In this document: in pieces, positions 58,435 to 64,000 of the stretch
How the letters are laid out: the number at the start of each line of letters is the position of its first letter
Position numbering within the stretch: position 1 is the first letter of the stretch
Assembly (NCBI RefSeq): GCF_001723175.1
Contig: NC_064656.1
Coordinates: forward strand, 1,674,001 to 1,738,000
Length of the DNA: 64,000 bases
Direction: 5' to 3'
DNA from: Penicillium oxalicum
Lineage: Eukaryota > Ascomycota > Eurotiomycetes > Eurotiales > Aspergillaceae
Made by a program: the position numbers and the translations under genes
The notes under the pieces: model-generated
What the model saw: only the letters and a program-made list of their open reading frames with translations
Database searches by the model: none
Told to the model about the DNA's origin: nothing

Positions 58435-60282
58435 ATGAAAGGTCGTGCACCTCTGCCGGTGCCCTCCGGTATGCCAAACGCCAACGGTCATTCCCGCAAC
58501 CCCTCCGGCCTGGACATGGCTCGCAGCCCGCCGAACCCGAGCAACAAGAGTAGGTCATGGATCCTTTCTGCGAGCCTTACGCACGTGGGACTTTGAATTC
58601 TGTCGGTTCTGAACAGGACGGGGTGAGCTGATGGGATCATACTAATCTTCTTTGTGTCGGTTATATGCAGATACCAAGCATGTTCCCTGCAAATTCTTTC
58701 GCCAGGGTGCTTGCCAGGCCGGCCCCGCCTGTCCATTCCTGCATTCGACCGATGCCGCAATTGACTATGCGCCGTGCAAGTACTTCACCAAGGTATGTCC
58801 ACGCCCATGCAGTTGATCAGGTTTCAATGATTTCACTCCTCATTGTATACCATCTGGAGTCCTCTTCTTTTCTGTTGCAAGGCTAATGTCAAAGTGGTGT
58901 CTCCTCGGGAATAGGGTAATTGCAAGTTCGGTTCCAAATGCGCTCTCGCCCATATTCTCCCGGATGGTCGCCGTGTGAACAGAGGGGCCGGTGGAGGCGG
59001 AAATATGGGCATGGGTGGCAGCAGTCACTTGAACTTGGGTGGCCGGGTCAATCCTCAGGCCTATGTGAATCAGGACTCGGCCTTGACCAACTCGGTCCTC
59101 TCGCAGCAGCGGATGAATGGCCCTGACCCGCGATACTCCCAGCAAATGCCCGTGCAAGATGAGTCTGGCTTTGTGTCGACTCAACCACCACCACAGCAGC
59201 AACTCGGGCAGCCTCCGCATCCCTATGATGGCATCCCGACCATTGATACGGGTTTAGCCTCTCCCCTCGGCTCCAAATACGGCTCCCCCATCGATGACCC
59301 ACGACTGCCCATGTCGCCAAATGCCCGTCATCTCACCGCATTGGATGCTCCGCTCCCCGCTTCTTTTGATAGCCAGGGCATCTCCCACGCCGCTCGCTAT
59401 GGTCCGGTGGCTGCTTCGGTCCCCTCCAAGTTCGGGTTGGATTTGGCCTCCCCCCCGGCCCAACGACTGGGCCACATGGATCCCTTCCGAAGCACCCGGG
59501 AGATGGGCTATGCGGATCTCCGCAAACCATCGTTTAACATTGGTTCCTCACCCCCCGCCCCCGAAGATGCGACGGGTCACCGCTTCCTCCACTCTTCACG
59601 ACCCGTCAAGCCTCGCATGCTCTCCGCCAGTGTGCCTCGCTCCGCTGCGCTCGATGATTGGGATGACAATTTCCTGATGGAGGAGGACTATCTGCCTATG
59701 AATCTGCATGACGATGTGCTCACGCCTCAAGAGAAATTGCGACGTCTTTCGCGAACCGACCCCGATCACCTCAGCTCCAGCCACCGCGACGTCAGTGGCC
59801 TCGGCATGGCCAGCACGAGTTTCTCCAAGAATGGATCTCCACTCGCGTCGAGCCCATCGCGCTTCGGGGCACTCTTCGCCAAGCAGCGACAGAGCAAGGA
59901 GGAGGGTGCCATCGGTTCCTCATTCCCTCATATTGGCTCGCCCCTCCGTGAATCATCTTTGAATCCCATCGGTAGCCCCAGCTTGGGTCCTATTGGCAGT
60001 CGCACCTCCTATGAGGGATCGCCATTCGTCTCCACCCCCGGCCGCCAGGGCTCCATGTCCATGATCTCCGAGCAGCTGAGCGGGCTTTCGCTCCACCCCG
60101 GTGCTGTCCGCCGCGCTTCCAACACTCCCGGCCGCCTGGACCGCAATCTGTCTTCGACCACCAGCAAGATTGAGGAAGAGGAACAGAGTGATCTAGTCTT
60201 TTCTATGGAAGAAGAGGAGAGCAATAAGCGCAGCAGTCCCTCCTGGAATTCGGAGAGTAAGGAGGGCTCAAATGCCTCTTGA
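58435..60282 (+). CDS. lee1: CCCH zinc-finger protein, Lee1-like
   Basis: Three exons (58435-58549, 58671-58792, 58915-60282) encode 534 residues. Two tandem C-X7-C-X5-C-X3-H fingers lie at residues about 44-93: CKFFRQGACQAGPACPFLH and CKYFTKGNCKFGSKCALAH, the second split by an intron at its glycine (K|GNCKF). The remaining 440 residues are Ser/Pro/Gly-rich and disordered, with repeated short blocks (IGSPLRESS, IGSPSLGPIGS) and an acidic patch near the C-terminus (IEEEEQSDLVFSMEEEE). Such proteins usually bind RNA; yeast Lee1 is of unknown function. Symbol assigned on finger spacing and layout, so moderately sure. Confidence 0.82.
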
Positions 60283-62557
60283 TATGCGCCCTTAACTTCC
60301 CCGCTCGATCCTCTCAGTTTCTTCCAGAGCGGTGTCTCGCTTTGATCATCGGGTTGGCAACGAAATATGCTTCGCGTCTTTGCACATTCCACCCTTCTCA
60401 CCTCTTCATGACCTTCAACCTCTCGACGGCATGGGCCCAAGCAGGCTATCACCCTTTGTGAACATACTCCATTTCGACGAAAAAGAAAATCTCTCTCTTC
60501 AAGGTCTGGTCTGGTCACTGGCGTTTTTGTTCCCCTTTTTCTCTGTTGTTGGAGCCTTTTCTTTCCCCTCTTACCTCCTTTTCTCACCTTTGAGGACATA
60601 CGCGGCATTATGGAGCGTCAAAACACATCACGGAATCCCCCAAAAGTGCACACTTCTCTTCTCTGATCACACACTGGTCTTCTCTGGGCTCTCAACTCGA
60701 TGAATCGACTGGTGGAGTGCAGCATGATTCACTCTCTTTTCTCATTTTCTGCCTGTTTGTCGACACGGTTGACTTGGGAGATTGTATTCATCCAGTTCTT
60801 CAAGATACATTGAGGCATTCGACAAGACTCACCGCCCGCTTTGTCATACTAGATTGACTTGCTTTACAATCTTCTTTCTGTCCTCATCTTCTCTCTCTCT
60901 CTCATTCTCTCCCTCTCCCTCCCTGTTCTTTACTTCCTCCCCCTTCTCCTCCCATCCCTATCCTCTCTGTCCTGATTCATTGCTTGTTCATTTGAAAAAA
61001 AAGATTGTCTTGTCCCGCACCCCCCGAGATCTTCGCAGTGTCTGTTTAACTCTTAGTCTTTGCTCCCGATTCTCCTTCGACTTTGGTCTGCCCTGTACTC
61101 AAGCACAGCAACGCCTGAACCTCATGCCTGCCGTTTCCATTTTTTTGTTATAGGCGCTGATTCCACGCTCATGGCTTTAGTGGTCGTTATTGCCTAATTT
61201 CTATCTTACAATCACTGAATATTTTTCATTTTCATTCATATATTTTTTCGTTTATCAATACAAAGGCCCAGACTCAGCTCCTCATGTGTTGAAACTTCTC
61301 GTTCGAACCCCCCGTTCTACTTCGAGGACTCTCATGGCGTGAGTTGGGGGACCACTGCACAGTCACGGTATACAAATTCCCACACTGTATTAATCTAACT
61401 TTGCTGTTTCCAGATCCTTTTGCTTCTCGTTGGTTTATTATTGTTGTTATTGTTTTTCTAGGGGACTTTTAAGGTAATCAATCAATCAACCTGGTCTTCA
61501 ACGACGTTGAATCATGACTTGTCGTAATAGTGAAAACAAAAGGTGATTTTGTCTCTTTGTTTTGTTTAGTAGATTTCTCTGCGTCTATGCAATAAGCAGG
61601 CTAGTCTTTGTTTGACTGTAGAACCGACTTTGTATGTTTAAGAAAATGTGTTTATGGATGTTGCAAGTTTCTTTGCACCAGTAGAGTGCAAGCAGGATGC
61701 TTGTCAACATGGACTATATGCTCAGAAAGGCATAGGAAAAGTACACCCCTTGCAAAAGTGAATGACAACGAGACCGTAGTCGACTGGAACTTTATAGTAG
61801 ATAGTACCTACTAGGTACTACCAAGGTACTACTAATGGTTACTAGGTCCTAGTAAACTCACCATGCAATACTCAGTCTATTCTCAGTCTACCACGATAAC
61901 ACTTCAATCTTCAATCTTTTACTTTCTCGTTTCTTTCTTTCTTTCTGTGTATGAGTTTCTAGCTACGCACAGAACCAGGGTACATGAAAGATACCAAAGT
62001 TCAATTCAATACAAGTGACATCCATACTAAAGTGCTTAGTACCAAGTGCTACGAAAGTGAACTATTTTATATTTGTAATAGGAGAAATCCCACCACATGT
62101 GACTGGACTGGTAAACGCTGATTGATGTGCAGGAATCTTGCTTGGGCCCAGCCCAGGTCGGGCAGCCATTTCGTTTTCATTGACAATTGTCAATGGCTTG
62201 ATGTACTGTGGGTGTTGGAGGTTCCTCTTCTTATTTTCAGATGGCCAATCATAGTATTGTTATTTTGTATATTAAAAAAAAACAAAAAAAAAGAGGTGGA
62301 GAGTTATGTGCGTGGACCTGTATGGAATTAAGAATGCGAGAGCGTGGATTACAATAGAGCAAAAACAAATAGCAAAAAAAAATAAGAACTGGAATACAAA
62401 AGGTCAGACAAAAGAAAAAAAATAGTCATAATAAGAATAAGAAGAAGAATATGATAAAAAAATAACAAATCCATTTCCTGACGGGTATGCATACATGACA
62501 CCTGATTCATACATTAAGTCTTTCTCTAATAACCTTTTGGAACTGATCACCTATCAA
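60283..62557. other. 2.3-kb convergent intergenic region
   Basis: It lies between the 3' ends of the CCCH gene (+) and the Rsc1-like gene (-). The first part is pyrimidine-rich and probably a long 3' UTR. At 61797-61855 short TACT/AGTA inverted repeats (agtacctactaggtact) cluster. The last 300 bp are A-rich. No gene or RNA gene recognised. Confidence 0.55.
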
Positions 62558-64000
62558 TCAATCCCCAAGGTACAATCCACTCTTCTTCAAACTGACATAT
62601 CCTTCATCCTTTGTTTCCGCATTCATCTGGGAAATGCGTTTCTGGTTCTCAAGGTGCTTCTGGACTTCCAGCTGGCGTTTGAGCTCGTTTGCTTCGTGGA
62701 CTAGATCTGCCCTGTCGCCGTACAGATCCTTGTACAATTGAGCCGTACCGGCAGCCATCTCGTCCGTCAGCCTCAAGAGGGCTCGTGGAAGAAGAGTTTC
62801 GACCTGACGAGCCAGAGTGTCTTCTTCATCTGCGCGCTGGCGCTTGCGGCTTTCTTCTTGTTGGGCCTTTTCTTCGAGGAATTTGCGCTTGTACTCGGTA
62901 ACTTTCTTTCGTCGCTCTTCTTTGGCGGCAAGATATTTGAGAGAGTGGCTGAGTTTGGTCTCGGCCGGGGGACCAAGTCCAGGGGCGGCGCGGAGAAGAA
63001 GAGGACATGACCTTGCTCATCACAGTGGAATTGAGAGCGAACCTCGGGTGGGATGGCATTGTTGGCCGCATCGTTGAGGTGGTAGACCTCAACTGGTCGG
63101 GGTGCGTTGGGGTTGTATACGGGGGCAGGCTGTGGTGGTGGAGGGAGCGGTGCTGGTTGAGGTGCTGAGACGGATTGCGTCCGGGCTGGAGGGAAGTTGT
63201 GGCCGCTGAAGTGGGCGGGTTGCTGGACTGCATATTGCGGTGCCGCAGGTGAGCCATGATAACCTGCAGCTGCAACGGGTGCTGGAGGCATAAAAGTGCT
63301 TGGACGCCGCTGATTTGGTCCTTGATACATTTGCGGGTTCATGGCAGGTTGGTAGGCCGGCTGGGCTGTCGGTACCGGCGAAGTCTGCATCACTGGAGCA
63401 GCAGGCACTGGAGTAGAAATCTGAGGAGGAACTCCAGGTCCAACGGAGCCCATCATGTTGGGAGTCGCCATGGGTTGTTGACTCATGGATGCACGAGGAG
63501 TGGCGGTGGACATAGCTTGAGGTGGAAGAGTTGGTGGTTGGGGAGGAGGTGAAGGGGTTGGCTCTGGAGGAGGGGATTCCTGGAAAAGAAAAAGGTGAAG
63601 AGTCAATGTTTGCTCCCTTTGGCTATCCACACAAGCTCACTGACGCGTGGAAGGAAGGGGTCTCATTAGAGGGAAGGTGTCGTTATCAACATTCAAAACG
63701 TACATTTTCATCGCGGGGCCGACGATGCACTGCACCCACCATGGGAGGCGCATTGTCGGCACCCCAAGTTGGCCGAGGCAAGTCGTCTGTTTCTTTGGCA
63801 TCACTCTTGAGCAAATGCTTGATCGGACTCGGAACCTTTCGGATCTTGCGTGGCACATCGAACAGATCCATCTCATAATCCTTCTCACGCACTTCATCCG
63901 GCAAGCAACTAGCCCACGTCTTGATCTTGTTGAGCTTGTGTTTCTCTTCGTTGTATCGTGCCTCACAGACATAGATCTCCTTGTCCGGGGGCAGGTCGCG
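62558..64000 (-). CDS. rsc1: Rsc1/Rsc2-like chromatin remodeller subunit, C-terminal part, one frameshift
   Basis: The window cuts the gene. Exons 64000-63704 and 63579-62558 are joined over a 124-nt intron. The first starts in the end of a BAH domain (DKEIYVCEARYNEEKHKLNK, then IKTWASCLPDEVREKDYE and RKVPSPIKHLL), the arrangement of RSC subunits Rsc1/Rsc2. Upstream bromodomains would lie beyond the right edge. A Pro/Gln-rich linker follows, then a conserved C-terminal block (VEVYHLNDAANNAIPPEV, HVLFFSAPPLDLV). The frame then breaks at a 5-G run (62967-62971): one extra base would continue into ETKLSHSLKYLAAKEERRKK and the coiled-coil end. I read it as one gene with an assembly error or a recent indel. 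Confidence 0.75.

Noticed and set aside
62940..63000. A small intron to explain the frame break in the Rsc1-like gene
   Set aside because: The two frames meet within a few bases at the G run and there are no GT...AG borders at a feasible distance; a one-base indel explains it better.

Overview
This looks like nuclear DNA of a filamentous ascomycete, most likely a Eurotiales relative (Aspergillus/Penicillium type). Short GT-AG introns (mostly 60-150 nt), CT-rich leaders and a normal fungal housekeeping gene set point that way; genus and species cannot be fixed from sequence alone.

Region 1 (1 to about 18,120) is a retroelement graveyard. A Ty3/gypsy chromovirus copy (A1) enters from beyond the left edge and ends in a 739-bp LTR (5529-6267). 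It is followed by the pol end of a second Ty3/gypsy family (B) and a decayed minus-strand ORF, then by a second chromovirus copy in reverse orientation (A2, 9853-17035). A2 carries a nested solo LTR with a 5-bp target duplication, and its own 5' LTR abuts a truncated Fot1/pogo transposase. The damage is the CpA/TpG to TpA type expected from RIP, with many tryptophan codons turned into TAG. A1 also carries an antisense ORF combining a Zn2Cys6-like cysteine cluster with a coiled coil.

Region 2 (about 18,240 to 64,000) is ordinary gene space. In order: a PDAP1/PP28-like protein (+), an MFS monocarboxylate-type transporter (-), trehalose-6-phosphate phosphatase Tps2/OrlA (-), a nucleotidyltransferase of the non-canonical poly(A) polymerase fold (+), phospholipase D1 (-), an alpha/beta hydrolase (+), ribosomal protein uL15 (L28) (-), the Fe-S DNA helicase Chl1 (-), a relic SRPK-like kinase (-), a Sel1-repeat Skt5/Chs4-type chitin synthase activator (+), meiotic Hop2 (+), a two-CCCH zinc-finger Lee1-like protein (+), and the C-terminal part of an Rsc1/Rsc2-like remodeller subunit (-, cut by the right edge).

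The genes do not form a cluster or pathway. The most informative details are in gene structure: a 5-nt exon inside the Chl1 Walker A motif, 10-nt and 13-nt exons in hop2, and a 12-nt last exon that creates a CIVM prenylation box on the chitin synthase activator. There is also a one-base deficit in a G run of the Rsc1-like gene. Exon junctions were derived by hand from GT/AG sites, frame continuity and family conservation; for the complete multi-exon models the exon lengths sum to whole codons.
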